Shown: positions 38,228 through 47,235, counted from the stretch's first letter. The stretch: 64,000 bases of DNA from JACDHG01 sp963811585 (GCA_963811585.1 CAWERR010000008.1:372001-436000); one strand, 5' to 3'. The notes: generated by a model from the sequence alone, not told the origin. Made by a program: numbers and translations.

Positions 38228-38887
38228 ATGTCCGATTCAGCACCACCCCCACCTCCGCCGTCGGACCCCGACGGACAGCCCCCGCCGCCGTCTGGGAGCC
38301 CGGCCGGGACCCCGCCACCCGCATCCGGTCCGGCTGGCGCCCCGCCGCCCGGAGCGACCGGCCCGACCGGCACTCCACCACCCGCGCACCAGGGCCAAGC
38401 GCGTCCGTCCGGCGGCGCCATCAGTGGTGACCAGCTGAAGAGCACCCTCCAGAGCGCCCACAAGTACGACCTCGGCATTGTCGCTGCGGGGCTGCTCGCG
38501 TTCCTGTTCTCGCTGTTCCCGTACTACACCGTGAGCGTTGATGGGTCCGGCGGCTTCGGCCTCTCCGACTCTGCGAGCGCCTGGCACGGATTCTTTGGGT
38601 GGTTTGCAACGCTGTTGGCGATTGCCGCCGTCGTCCTTCTGGTGCTTCACGTACTTGGCATCAGATTGCCGGTCCCTGCACGCTTGAGCGTGCTGGCCTT
38701 GTTCGGGGCCGCATTGCTGTGCACACTCATCGCGTTCTTCGTGACACCTGGAGGGGATGGCTGTGGAGGCGTTGAAGCGTGCGAAGACGTCGTCAACTTC
38801 GGTCGGGGCTTCGGATACTGGGCGAGCCTGATCGTGATCGCCGTCGGCCTCGCGCTGTCGTTCATGCGCAAGGACAGCACCGACTAA
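38228..38887 (+). CDS. Pro-rich membrane protein with four helices
   Basis: This 219-residue protein starts at ATG 38228, 6 nt after a strong AAGGAG ribosome-binding site. The first 65 residues are rich in Pro, Gly and Ser with several PPP runs, and are likely disordered and cytoplasmic. Four hydrophobic helices follow, at about residues 91-107, 131-150, 156-173 and 193-213, with short loops. Two Cys in DGCGGVEACED may pair. The layout is common in actinobacterial small membrane proteins, and I do not recognise the family. A strong hairpin terminator follows the stop. Confidence 0.6.
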   Translation: MSDSAPPPPPPSDPDGQPPPPSGSPAGTPPPASGPAGAPPPGATGPTGTPPPAHQGQARPSGGAISGDQLKSTLQSAHKYDLGIVAAGLLAFLFSLFPYYTVSVDGSGGFGLSDSASAWHGFFGWFATLLAIAAVVLLVLHVLGIRLPVPARLSVLALFGAALLCTLIAFFVTPGGDGCGGVEACEDVVNFGRGFGYWASLIVIAVGLALSFMRKDSTD

Positions 38888-38905
38888 TCGTCTGACGATG
38901 CACGT

Positions 38906-38938
38906 GAGGGCCCGGCGCAGCTTCTGCGTCGGGCCCTC
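38906..38938 (+). terminator. Long perfect hairpin after the Pro-rich membrane protein gene
   Basis: A 15-bp stem with one G-T pair around a 3-nt loop: GAGGGCCCGGCGCAG, ctt, CTGCGTCGGGCCCTC. It starts 18 nt after the stop at 38887 and ends 24 nt before the next start. No T run follows. Its strength and position support a terminator. Confidence 0.75.
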
Positions 38939-38962
38939 CTCGCTGCACTACGCTGCCTCGAC

Positions 38963-39466
38963 ATGAGCACCTACGCCCCGGGCGATCCGTCGCAGCCCTA
39001 CTCGCAGCAGCCGCCCGGAGGTCAACCGCCAGGCTGGCCACCCGGGGGGCCACCACCGCCTGGAGGACAACTACCTGTTGGTCCGCCTGGCGGTCACCCC
39101 GCCAACGAGCAGTTCTACCTGTCCAGCATGGGCGGCGAGATTGGGCCGTACGGGTGGGGCGACATGCAGCTGATGGCGAAGAACCAACAGTTGAGGCCCG
39201 ACATGATGGTGCGCAGGGCAAGTGGAGGGGTCTGGTTTCTCGCCAAGGACATCCCTGGGGTGTTCTCCGACAAAGAGTGGCTGATCGCGGCGCTGCTCGC
39301 GGCGTTCTTGGGCACCTTCGGTGTCGACCGGTTCTACCTGGGCTACACCGGCCTCGGCATTGCGAAGCTGCTCACCTGCGGGGGCCTAGGCATCTGGGCC
39401 CTGATCGACTTCATCCTGATCCTCCTTCGCAAGGTGCCAGATGCTCAGGGCATCCCGCTTCGCTGA
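38963..39466 (+). CDS. GYF_2 and TM2 domain membrane protein
   Basis: This 167-residue protein has three parts. The first 48 residues are rich in Pro, Gly and Gln (QQPPGGQPPGWPPGG). A GYF_2-like domain follows, from about residue 50, with YLSSMGGEIGPYGWGDMQLM. The C-terminal TM2 domain has two helices and the family signature LLAAFLGTFGVDRFYLGYTG, then GIAKLLTCGGLGIWALIDF. Both domains are common in actinobacterial membrane proteins of unknown function; GYF-like domains bind proline-rich partners, so the Pro-rich neighbour at 38228 is a possible partner. It overlaps the next gene by 26 nt. Confidence 0.8.
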   Translation: MSTYAPGDPSQPYSQQPPGGQPPGWPPGGPPPPGGQLPVGPPGGHPANEQFYLSSMGGEIGPYGWGDMQLMAKNQQLRPDMMVRRASGGVWFLAKDIPGVFSDKEWLIAALLAAFLGTFGVDRFYLGYTGLGIAKLLTCGGLGIWALIDFILILLRKVPDAQGIPLR

Positions 39467-39890
39467 CGTCGCCTCGGCGGCCTACACGCCACGCGCAGGC
39501 CCGTCGACGGCCGCAGTAGCCGTCGTCGGCCTCGCAGCGGTAGTGGTGGCTGCCGTGTCACACCCGGCGGCAGTCGAAGCCGGTCCCACGGTGTGCCCCC
39601 TCCGCGCGCTGACGGGACTCCCGTGTCCCGGTTGCGGTCTCACCCGCTCGTGGGTCTGGTTGCTGCATGGCGAGCCAGGGCAGGCGATGGCGGCCAACCC
39701 CTTCGGTGTGGTGGCGTTGCTGCTCGCCGTCGTTGTCATCGTCGGCTCAGCTATCGCACTCGCGCGCCGGCGCCCCCTCCCACCTCTCGGACGCTTCTTT
39801 CCGGCGAGAGTGTGGGTCCCGATCACCGTCGCCTGGGTCGCGTTTGGTCTCGGGCGGGTGGTCTGGGTGGCGCTCGGGCAGCCGTCGTAG
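39441..39890 (+). CDS. DUF2752 membrane protein
   Basis: This 149-residue protein has the DUF2752 signature CPLRALTGLPCPGCGLTRSW, with its three conserved Cys, between the first hydrophobic helix (about residues 23-42) and two later helices. The family is widespread in actinobacteria and is often found beside TM2-domain genes, as here. Its function is unknown. The start is chosen from the ATG that overlaps the TM2 gene by 26 nt. It ends 69 nt before nuoA2 and may be transcribed with it or not; no strong terminator is visible between them. Confidence 0.75.
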   Translation: MLRASRFADVASAAYTPRAGPSTAAVAVVGLAAVVVAAVSHPAAVEAGPTVCPLRALTGLPCPGCGLTRSWVWLLHGEPGQAMAANPFGVVALLLAVVVIVGSAIALARRRPLPPLGRFFPARVWVPITVAWVAFGLGRVVWVALGQPS

Positions 39891-39959
39891 TTTCGGCTGC
39901 GGATCGCCGAGGGGCTGGCGGGCGCGACGAGTCCCGGCCAGGGCAGTAGTTTGTCTGGC

Positions 39960-40337
39960 ATGGCTTCGGGCTATGACGACTATCTGGCGACCTATGCGCC
40001 AGTCGCGGTCCTCTTCGTGGTCGGCCTGGGCCTTGTCGCCTCGATGCTCGCCGGGAACAGTTTGCTCCGACCGACGCGTCCGACCAGCCAGAAGCTCCTG
40101 ACGTACGAGTGCGGTGTAGATCCGGTCGGCGAGGGCTGGGCACAGGTGCACGTGCGGTACTACATCTTCGCCTACCTGTACGTCGTGTTCGCCGTCGACG
40201 CGGTGTTCCTCTTCCCGTGGGCGACTGTCTTCGAGCAGCTCGGCTGGGTGACCGTGGTGGAGATGGGAATCTTCGTCGGCGTGCTCGCGGTGGGGCTGGC
40301 GTACGCGTGGCGCAAAGGGGTGCTGGCGTGGACCTGA
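39960..40337 (+). CDS. nuoA2: NuoA-like subunit of second complex I cluster
   Basis: This 125-residue NuoA paralogue has three helices and the conserved TYECGVDPVGEG loop, then YYIFAYLYVVFAVDAVFLFPW, in which a single Asp takes the place of the acidic pair of nuoA1. It is the first gene of the second, incomplete cluster. Identity to the first copy looks moderate, so the duplication is old or the cluster was acquired separately. It overlaps nuoB2 by 10 nt. No Rex-like site was found upstream. Confidence 0.9.
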   Translation: MASGYDDYLATYAPVAVLFVVGLGLVASMLAGNSLLRPTRPTSQKLLTYECGVDPVGEGWAQVHVRYYIFAYLYVVFAVDAVFLFPWATVFEQLGWVTVVEMGIFVGVLAVGLAYAWRKGVLAWT

Positions 40338-40927
40338 GCACGCCACCGGTCGGGCACACCGTCGACCTGCCCGTGCCCCGGATCGGCGCACTGCAGCGGA
40401 TCGCTCCGCAGCCTGCGCGCTATCTCCTCAACTGGGGTCGCAGCTATTCGCTGTGGGTGTTCAACTTCGGGCTCGCGTGCTGTGCGATCGAGTTCATCGC
40501 CACGTCGATGGCGCGTCACGACTTCATCCGGCTCGGGGTGATCCCGTTCGCGCCAGGACCGCGTCAGGCCGACCTGATGGTCGTGTCGGGCACGGTCAGC
40601 GACAAGATGGCGCCCGCTGTCCAGCGCCTCTACGAGCAGATGCCCGATCCGAAGTATGTGATCTCGTTCGGCTCCTGCGCCAACTCCGGCGGGCCCTACT
40701 GGGACTCCTACTGCGTCACGAAGGGTGTCGACCAGATCATCCCCGTTGATGTCTACGTGCCCGGCTGCCCGCCACGTCCGGAGTCGCTCCTGCAGGGCAT
40801 CGTCAAGTTGCAGGAGAAGATCGCCGGCGAGTCGCTCGTCGACAGGTATGACAACCCGGCTGCCGAGCGTCGCTCTCTCGTTTCGCGGCTCACCAGACCC
40901 CTACTCGGCCCACCGGACCCGTCGTGA
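40328..40927 (+). CDS. nuoB2: NuoB-like subunit of second complex I cluster
   Basis: This 199-residue paralogue keeps all four ligands for the N2 [4Fe-4S] cluster: Cys51-Cys52 in GLACCAIEF, Cys117 in GSCANSGG and Cys147 in PGCPPRPE. The N-terminus is about 15 residues longer than in nuoB1. It therefore looks fit to carry electrons, although its usual partner NuoD is missing from this cluster. GTG 40328 is inside the end of nuoA2; the end overlaps nuoC2 by 4 nt. Confidence 0.9.
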   Translation: MDLSTPPVGHTVDLPVPRIGALQRIAPQPARYLLNWGRSYSLWVFNFGLACCAIEFIATSMARHDFIRLGVIPFAPGPRQADLMVVSGTVSDKMAPAVQRLYEQMPDPKYVISFGSCANSGGPYWDSYCVTKGVDQIIPVDVYVPGCPPRPESLLQGIVKLQEKIAGESLVDRYDNPAAERRSLVSRLTRPLLGPPDPS

Positions 40928-41478
40928 CGTGGGCCGAGCGGGTGAGCGCGGCCTTCACCGCCGAGCCGGACACCGAATCCACCCCGTTGACGGTGGACGT
41001 CCCGGCCGACGAATGGCTGGCTGCCGTCACCGCGGCCCGCGACCACCTCGGCTGCAACTTCTTCGACTTCCTGTCCGCGGTCGACAACGAGCCGGAGGGG
41101 TTCACGGTCGTGGCACACGTCGCCGCACGGCGAGCCGGTGGCGTCGACGCGCTGCTGCTGCGTACTGCCGTCCCGGCGGACAATCCGGTCCTGTCGTGCG
41201 TGTGTGCCGTGTATGCCGGCGCCGGCTGGCACGAGCGCGAGACCCACGAGATGTTCGGCATCGGCTTCGACGGCCACGAGCACCTCGACCCGCTGCTGCT
41301 GCCGGACGGCTTCGAGGGTCATCCGCTGCGTAAGTCTTTCGTGTTGGCGTCCCGGGTGGCGAAGCCGTGGCCCGGCGCCAAGGAGCCAGGTGAGTCCGAA
41401 GGTGAGGCGGCTCCGAGCCGCCGACGTACCCGTCCGCCTGGCGTCCCCGACCCCGAGCAGTGGGGTCCGAGCGCGTGA
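40924..41478 (+). CDS. nuoC2: NuoC-like subunit of second complex I cluster
   Basis: This 184-residue protein of the 30-kDa family has WHERETHEMFGIGFDGHEHL, the family signature, then LLPDGFEGHPLRKSFVLASR. It is shorter than nuoC1 (277) because the N-terminal low-complexity part is absent. GTG start, overlapping nuoB2 by 4 nt, and its end overlaps nuoH2 by 4 nt. That junction leaves no space for nuoD, E, F or G, so those genes were not present in the ancestor of this cluster or were removed cleanly. Confidence 0.88.
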   Translation: MTWAERVSAAFTAEPDTESTPLTVDVPADEWLAAVTAARDHLGCNFFDFLSAVDNEPEGFTVVAHVAARRAGGVDALLLRTAVPADNPVLSCVCAVYAGAGWHERETHEMFGIGFDGHEHLDPLLLPDGFEGHPLRKSFVLASRVAKPWPGAKEPGESEGEAAPSRRRTRPPGVPDPEQWGPSA

Positions 41479-42432
41479 TCGACTGGTGGGATCTGACGCT
41501 GCGGTTGATCGTCGTACTCATTGCGTTCCTCGTGCTGCCCCTGCTCGTCGGGCAGACCGAGCACAAGGTGATGGCACACATGCAGTCGCGGGTCGGGCCG
41601 ATGTACGCCGGGGGGTTCCACGGCTGGGCGCAGCTCCTGGCGGACGGCGTCAAGTTCGTACAGAAGGAAGAGATCGTTCCGACGGCCGCGGACCGGCCGA
41701 TCTTCAGGCTGGCCCCGGTCGTCGCGTAGCTGCCCTACCTCGTGGTGCTGGTCGCGTTGCCACTCGCGCCGACCGCTGCTGGGCAGTCAGCTCGACCCGG
41801 GACTGTTCTTCGTGCTGGCCGTGCTCAGCGTTGGCGTCCTCGGTGCCTTGATGGCCGGTTGGTCGAGTGCGAACAAGTTCTCGCTCCTGGGCGGGCTACG
41901 GGTCGCGGGACAGCTGATGGCATACGAGCTGCCGTTCGTCCTGGCAGCGGCTTCGGCGGCGATGGCGGCAGGAACCCTGTCGTTAGTGGGCATCGCGGTG
42001 GCATGGACGCCCTGGTGGCTGCTGTGGCAGCTGCCTGCACTTGTCGTCTTCTTCATCGCGGGACTTGCCGAGCTGGCGCGGCCGCCGTTCGACATGCCGG
42101 TCGCCGATGCCGAGATCATCTTCGGTCCCTACACGGAGTACTCCGGGCTCCGGTTTGCGTTGTTCCTGCTCGCGGAGTACGCCGGGATCGTCGTGCTGGC
42201 TGCCCTCACGACCGTGCTGTTCCTGGGCGGGTGGCAAGGACCGTTCGACGACCAGCTCGGCTGGCTGTGGACGCTGCTGAAGATCGGGGCGATCTCGTTC
42301 CTGGTGATCTGGCTGCGGGTGGCCTATCCGCGGCTGCGTGCCGACCAGCTGCAGAAGCTCGCCTGGACTGGACTCGTGCCAATTGCGCTGCTGCAGCTGG
42401 TCATCACCTCGGTCGGCGTGGTGGCGACATGA
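41475..42432 (+). pseudogene. nuoH2: nuoH-like gene, disrupted by a stop and a frameshift
   Basis: GTG 41475 begins a NuoH paralogue (VIDWWDLTLRLIV) with the family motif TEHKVMAHMQSRVGPMYAG. At 41727 a TAG interrupts VVA*LPYLVV, and the reading frame moves by one base near 41780, after which LDPGLFFVLAVLSVGVLG continues as a normal NuoH including FDMPVADAEIIFGPYTEYSG. Both halves are otherwise well conserved, so the lesion is recent or an artefact of the sequence. If real, the cluster lacks its membrane bridge subunit. Sequence errors are common later in this window, which weakens the pseudogene reading. Confidence 0.8.
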
Positions 42433-42490
42433 CGGCGCAGGCGCAGCGACGTACGGCTGGGACACGAACAGAGCGAAGGGAGCACCACCG

Positions 42491-43105
42491 ATGAGTTGGG
42501 GCCGCGGACTGCTGACGGGCCTCCGGGTCACTTTGGGCAACCTCACCAGGCGATCGGTGACCGCGCACTACCCGGACGCGCTGCCCGAGCTGCCGCCGAG
42601 GTCGCGGGGCGTGATCGCCCTGATGGAGGAGAACTGCACGGTCTGCATGCTCTGCGCCCGCGAGTGCCCGGCCTGGTGCATCTACATCGACTCGCACAAG
42701 GAGTCCGTGCCACCGGCGACCGAGGGCGGCCGCGAGCGCAGCCGCAACATGCTCGACCGCTTCGCGATCGACTTCTCGCTCTGCATGTACTGCAGCATCT
42801 GCATCGAGGTCTGCCCGTTCGATGCGTTGCACTGGTCGCCGGAGTTCGAGTATGCCGAGGGCGATATTCGCAGCCTGACTCACGAGAAGGACAAGCTGCA
42901 GGAATGGATGTGGACCGTCCCGCCGCCTGCTGCCCTCGACCCGGCGTCGGCGCCTCCGAAGGAGATCGCGACTGCCGAGAAGGCCGCCGCCCGGCTTCGC
43001 GCGGCCGAGGCTGACGCACCCGCTGACGTCCGTGCCGGCGAGCGCTCCGACGACCCCTCGCACGGACGCAAGGGGGAGGGGGACTGGTGGCGGCCGTCGA
43101 AGTGA
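42491..43105 (+). CDS. nuoI2: NuoI-like subunit of second complex I cluster
   Basis: This 204-residue paralogue has both ferredoxin motifs: CTVCMLCARECP (Cys49, 52, 55, 59) and CMYCSICIEVCP (Cys98, 101, 104, 108). A polar Ala/Lys/Glu-rich C-terminal extension of about 55 residues is absent in nuoI1. ATG 42491 lies 58 nt after the nuoH2 stop; GAAGGGAGC precedes it. It overlaps nuoJ2 by 19 nt. It could accept electrons from ferredoxin directly, since the cluster has no NADH module. Confidence 0.9.
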   Translation: MSWGRGLLTGLRVTLGNLTRRSVTAHYPDALPELPPRSRGVIALMEENCTVCMLCARECPAWCIYIDSHKESVPPATEGGRERSRNMLDRFAIDFSLCMYCSICIEVCPFDALHWSPEFEYAEGDIRSLTHEKDKLQEWMWTVPPPAALDPASAPPKEIATAEKAAARLRAAEADAPADVRAGERSDDPSHGRKGEGDWWRPSK

Positions 43106-43599
43106 TCTTCCTGCTGCTCGGCGCCCTCGCGGTGGGCTCCGCGGTCCTCGTCGCCGTGAGCGGCAACCTCGTGCACTGCGCACTCTGGCTGGTGGTGACC
43201 TTGGGTGCACTCGCTGGCTGCTATCTGCTGCTCGCGGCGGAGTTCGTCGCCTGGGTGCAGGTCCTCATCTACATGGGCGCGGTCGTCGTGCTGCTGTTGT
43301 TCGCGTTGATGCTCACGCGCGCACCCACGGGGGCGATGCCCGACCTCACCGGCAGACATCGTGGCGTAGCGGTCGTAGCGGCACTCGTGACCACGGGCGT
43401 GCTGATCACGACATTCGTGGTTGGCTTCGGGGAGGCGCGGATCGACATACGCGACGGCGACATCGGTGACGCATCGGCGCTCGGTGCCACGTTATTCGGT
43501 TCGTGGGTGCTCGCGTTCGAGGTGTTGAGTGTGCTGCTGCTCGCGGCCCTTGTCGGTGCCATCGTGCTGTCCCGTCGACGCGATGAGGCAGCTGGCTAG
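43087..43599 (+). CDS. nuoJ2: NuoJ-like subunit of second complex I cluster
   Basis: This 170-residue ND6-family paralogue has five helices and WVQVLIYMGAVVVLLLFALM, matching the conserved third helix of NuoJ. It lacks the polar C-terminal tail of nuoJ1. GTG start; the last base of its TAG stop is the first base of the nuoK2 start. All features expected of a working membrane subunit are visible. Confidence 0.88.
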   Translation: MAAVEVIFLLLGALAVGSAVLVAVSGNLVHCALWLVVTLGALAGCYLLLAAEFVAWVQVLIYMGAVVVLLLFALMLTRAPTGAMPDLTGRHRGVAVVAALVTTGVLITTFVVGFGEARIDIRDGDIGDASALGATLFGSWVLAFEVLSVLLLAALVGAIVLSRRRDEAAG

Positions 43600-43925
43600 T
43601 GCCCATCCTCTTCCCGCTCGTCGTGTCGTCGATGCTGTTCGGCATCGGCGTGTACGTCGTGATGGCTCGTCGGCACGCCGTGCTCGTCTTGATGGGCGTC
43701 GAGCTGATGCTCAACGCGGTCAACCTCAACCTGGTTGCGTTCGATGCCTGGTGGCACGACGCCATCGACTCCGGTCAGGTGCTGGCACTGTTCGTCATCG
43801 CGGTGGCGGCGGCCGAGATCGGGCTGGGGCTTGCGATCGTGCTGCTGGTGTTCCGCATCCACCAGCACATCAACGTCGACGAGCTGCGCGAGCTGGCCGA
43901 CCGCGACGAGGTGGCATCGTCGTGA
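43599..43925 (+). CDS. nuoK2: NuoK-like subunit of second complex I cluster
   Basis: This 108-residue ND4L-family paralogue has three helices and the conserved Glu in VLMGVELMLNAVNLN and VAAAEIGLGLAI. GTG start shares a base with the nuoJ2 stop; the end overlaps nuoL2 by 4 nt. The short charged C-terminus (VDELRELADRDEV) is not in nuoK1. Confidence 0.9.
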   Translation: MPILFPLVVSSMLFGIGVYVVMARRHAVLVLMGVELMLNAVNLNLVAFDAWWHDAIDSGQVLALFVIAVAAAEIGLGLAIVLLVFRIHQHINVDELRELADRDEVASS

Positions 43926-45751
43926 TCGCCTTCCTCGTCATCCTCGCTCCGCTGCTGGCAGCCGTTGTCACTGTGGCTATTGGGCACCGCGACGAGAGGG
44001 CCACACCGGCGCTCGGGGTCGCCGGCACGGCTGTTGCGTGGCTGGCGGCTGTTGTCGTCGGGATCCAGCAGTGGGGCGACGCGGCCGCGGACGAGGTTGG
44101 CGGCGGGCAGGTGGAGACGGGTGACCTGCCGATCACCGTTGTGCTCCGCGTCGACCAGCTCAGCGCGTCGATGCTGGTCCTCGCGACGACCGTGGCACTG
44201 CTTGTGCAGGTCTACTCGATCGCCTACCTACGTGGCGATCCACGCTATCCGTCATACGCCGCCGTCGTCTCGTTGTTCACGGCGGCGATGGCACTGGTGG
44301 TCACTGCGGACGACGTCTTCGTGCTGCTCATCGGCTGGGAGGTGATGGGTGCGTGCTCCTACATCCTCATCAGCCATCACTGGGAGCTCGGCCCGGCGCG
44401 AGACGGGGCCGTGAAGGCTTTCCTGATGACACGGCTCGGCGACGTCGGTCTGCTGTTCGGGTTCTTCGTGGTTGGCGAGGCGGCCGGCACGTACCGGGTC
44501 AGCGGCATCGTCGAGCAAGCCGCATCGAGCAGCATCGACACAGGAACTGCGACCTGGGCATGTCTGCTCATCCTGTGCGGCGTGGTCGGCAAGTCGGCCC
44601 AGTTCCCCTTGCACAGCTGGCTGCCGGACGCCATGCCCGGCCCGACGCCGATCAGTGCCCTGATCCACGCGGCGACGATGGTCGCCGCCGGAGTGTTCCT
44701 GGTGGCCAGGCTGCTGCCACTATTCGAGCTCTCGACGGTGGCGACCACTGTGCTCGCACTCATCTCAGTGGTGTCGATGCTCGGCGCCGCACTCTTCGCT
44801 CTTGCTGCCGACGACCTCAAGCGGGTGCTCGCCTGGTCGACTGTCTCGCAGCTTGCGTTGATGTTTGCGGCGTTGTCTCTGGGCGGGTACGCCGCCGGCG
44901 TGACCCATCTGCTGTCGCACGGCGCCTACAAGGCACTCCTCTTCCTGGCGGCAGGCTCCGTCATCCATGCTGTCGGCACCCAGCGGATTGACGAGATGGG
45001 AGGGCTGCGGCACGCGATGCCGGCCACCTTCGTGACGATGACGATCGGCTTCGCCGCCTTGGCCGGATTCCCGCCTCTGGTCGGGTTCTTCTCCAAGGAC
45101 GCCGTCCTGGGGATCGCTGCCGACGAGGCGCTGCACGGGCGTGCCGTGCTCGGGTGGGTCGTGCTCGTTGCCGGCCTCGCCACGACCGTGCTCACGGCGG
45201 CGTACGCGACTCGGGCGTGGCTGCTGGTGTTCTTCGGTCCTCGGCGAAGCCCCGGTGTTGCTCCTGTTGCCGAGTCACCAGGTCTGATGGTCGCGCCGCT
45301 GGGCGTGCTGGCCGCCGCGTCGGTGGTGGGCGGGTGGGCCGTCCTCGACGTCGGCTACCTCGGCGTCGAGGCTGACCGACTGCACGTCAGCGTGCTCGTC
45401 GCGAGCATCGTGATCGTGCTCGTCACGTCTGCCTTCGTGGCTGCGGAGTGGGCCAGGATGCAGCAGCGCGACCCGATGTTGCTCGGACGGCTGCGACCCG
45501 CCTTCGCGCGTGAGCTGGGCTACGACCCCTTGATCCAGTGGCTTGTCGTGAGACCGACGGCGTGGGCCAGCCGAGTCACCGCAGTCAACGAGACCGAGGT
45601 CATCGACGCCTATGTGCGCGGCACCGACACCGGCGCGCAATGGGGGGCTCGGCTGCTGCGGTGGCTGCATGACGGTGACGTCCAGCGCTACCTCACCGCC
45701 ATTGTGGTCGGAGCGGTCGCGGTGGCACTCCTGGTCGGAGTCGTGCAGTGA
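43922..45751 (+). CDS. nuoL2: NuoL-like subunit of second complex I cluster
   Basis: This 609-residue ND5-family paralogue keeps the channel residues: Glu in LLIGWEVMGACSYILISHHW, Lys in VVGKSAQFPLHSWLPDA, HAATMVAAGVFLVARL, Lys in SHGAYKALLFLAAGS and Lys in GFFSKDAV. It also has a C-terminal extension like other NuoL proteins. GTG 43922 overlaps nuoK2 by 4 nt; the open frame upstream is a shadow. It overlaps nuoM2 by 4 nt. Confidence 0.92.
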   Translation: MIAFLVILAPLLAAVVTVAIGHRDERATPALGVAGTAVAWLAAVVVGIQQWGDAAADEVGGGQVETGDLPITVVLRVDQLSASMLVLATTVALLVQVYSIAYLRGDPRYPSYAAVVSLFTAAMALVVTADDVFVLLIGWEVMGACSYILISHHWELGPARDGAVKAFLMTRLGDVGLLFGFFVVGEAAGTYRVSGIVEQAASSSIDTGTATWACLLILCGVVGKSAQFPLHSWLPDAMPGPTPISALIHAATMVAAGVFLVARLLPLFELSTVATTVLALISVVSMLGAALFALAADDLKRVLAWSTVSQLALMFAALSLGGYAAGVTHLLSHGAYKALLFLAAGSVIHAVGTQRIDEMGGLRHAMPATFVTMTIGFAALAGFPPLVGFFSKDAVLGIAADEALHGRAVLGWVVLVAGLATTVLTAAYATRAWLLVFFGPRRSPGVAPVAESPGLMVAPLGVLAAASVVGGWAVLDVGYLGVEADRLHVSVLVASIVIVLVTSAFVAAEWARMQQRDPMLLGRLRPAFARELGYDPLIQWLVVRPTAWASRVTAVNETEVIDAYVRGTDTGAQWGARLLRWLHDGDVQRYLTAIVVGAVAVALLVGVVQ

Positions 45752-47235
45752 TCGGTGGGCTGGAACTGCTGGTCGGCTTGCCGCTTGCCGGTGCGCTCGT
45801 CGTGCTGTTGCTGGCCGACCGTGACCAGCTGGCGGTGCAGGTAGGTCTTGGGGTCGGGACCATCACGCTGGGGCTGTCGATCTGGCCGTGGGTTGCGGCG
45901 GTGACTACCTCGTCGACGTACGCGGTCGAGAGCGACGCGCGATGGATCGCTCCGCTCGACGTGCGTTGGCATCTCGGTGTCGATGCGCTCTCTGCGCCGC
46001 TGGTCGTCATGACGACCGTGCTGACCTGGTGCTGCCTGGTGGCGTTGCTGCGTCGCGCGCCATCCTACGGGTTCCGGCCCGGGCTGGTGGCGCTGGTGCT
46101 CGTCATCGAGGCGGGCAGCATCGGGACGTTCACGGCTCTGGACCTGGTTCTGTTCTTCGTCTTCTTCGAGCTGGTGCTGATCCCGATGTGGTTCGTGATC
46201 GCCGAGTGGGGAGACGAGCACGACCCGGTGGGCAGACGGCAGGCAGCGTCACGCTTTCTGGTTGTCACCGTCACTGGGTCGGCAATCATGCTGCTTGGCT
46301 TCTTGCTGGTCCATGCCGAGACCGGCACGTTCGATCTCGTCGCCCTTCGCTCCTCCGCGGCCGACATCGACACCAACACCCAGGTGGTGATCGCGGTCCT
46401 CTTCGTCGTCGGGCTCGGCGCCAAGGTGCCGATGTGGCCGTTGCACTTCTGGCTGCCCGATGCGCACAGCAAGGCACCGACGGTCGGATCCGTGCTCCTC
46501 GCAGGGGTGCTGCTGAAGCTCGGAACGTATGGCCTCTTGCGTTTCCTGTATGACGTGGTGCCTGCCGGCGCTGAGCGGGTCGCGCCGTATCTCGGTGGTC
46601 TCGGTGTGGTGGGCATCATCTACGGCGCGCTGGCCTGCCTCGCCCAGCGCGACCTCAAACGACTGATCGCGTACTCGAGCGTGGGCCACATGGGCTTTGT
46701 GCTGCTGGCAATCTCGACGATGACACAGGCGGGCGCGCTGGCTGCGAACTACGCGAACGTGGCACACGGCGTGATCACCGGCCTGCTGTTCTTCGTCGTC
46801 GGCGCGGTCAAGGACCGCGTGGGCACGGCCGACCTCGAGACGATCGGGCGGGCCCTCTATGCCCGGGCGCCACACCTGGCGGCCGTGTTCTCCTTCGCCG
46901 CCCTGGCGAGCCTTGGGCTGCCCGGCCTTGGCGGCTTCTGGGGCGAGATGCTGGCCATGCGGGCCGCCTACGCGCCCGACCCTGCGCTGCCTCAGACGAC
47001 CTACCTGGTGTTCATGGTGGTCGCCGGCATCGGCGCGGTGTTGACCACGTTGTACTTCGTCGTCGCGATCCGGCGCGTGTGTCAGGGCATTGCTGAGCAG
47101 AACGCAGTCCCCGATGTGACCGACGACGAGTGGGTGGCGTGGAGCCCTCTTGTCGCGCTGACCGTGGTGCTCGGGCTCGTGCCGGTGCTGATGTTGTGGT
47201 CCGCCTCATCCGGGTTGACGGCAGGTGGGCCATGA
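45748..47235 (+). CDS. nuoM2: NuoM-like subunit of second complex I cluster
   Basis: This 495-residue ND4-family paralogue has FFELVLIPMWFVIAEWG (channel Glu) and AKVPMWPLHFWLPDAHSKAP, followed by VLLAGVLLKLGTYGLLRF, all typical of NuoM with its lysine residues. GTG start overlaps nuoL2 by 4 nt, and the end overlaps nuoN2 by 4 nt. This paralogue fits the canonical NuoM pattern (HSKAPTVGSVLLAG) more closely than nuoM1, which has ASEGTPGTSVLL. Confidence 0.92.
   Translation: MIGGLELLVGLPLAGALVVLLLADRDQLAVQVGLGVGTITLGLSIWPWVAAVTTSSTYAVESDARWIAPLDVRWHLGVDALSAPLVVMTTVLTWCCLVALLRRAPSYGFRPGLVALVLVIEAGSIGTFTALDLVLFFVFFELVLIPMWFVIAEWGDEHDPVGRRQAASRFLVVTVTGSAIMLLGFLLVHAETGTFDLVALRSSAADIDTNTQVVIAVLFVVGLGAKVPMWPLHFWLPDAHSKAPTVGSVLLAGVLLKLGTYGLLRFLYDVVPAGAERVAPYLGGLGVVGIIYGALACLAQRDLKRLIAYSSVGHMGFVLLAISTMTQAGALAANYANVAHGVITGLLFFVVGAVKDRVGTADLETIGRALYARAPHLAAVFSFAALASLGLPGLGGFWGEMLAMRAAYAPDPALPQTTYLVFMVVAGIGAVLTTLYFVVAIRRVCQGIAEQNAVPDVTDDEWVAWSPLVALTVVLGLVPVLMLWSASSGLTAGGP

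Noticed and set aside
41727..41729. Amber codon in nuoH2 as a recoded amino acid
   Set aside because: A frameshift follows within 60 nt, which recoding of TAG would not repair; mutation or sequence error explains both.
41475..41811. Possible remnant of nuoD between nuoC2 and nuoH2
   Set aside because: The two genes overlap by 4 nt and the sequence reads as NuoH in two frames, so there is no room for a nuoD relic.
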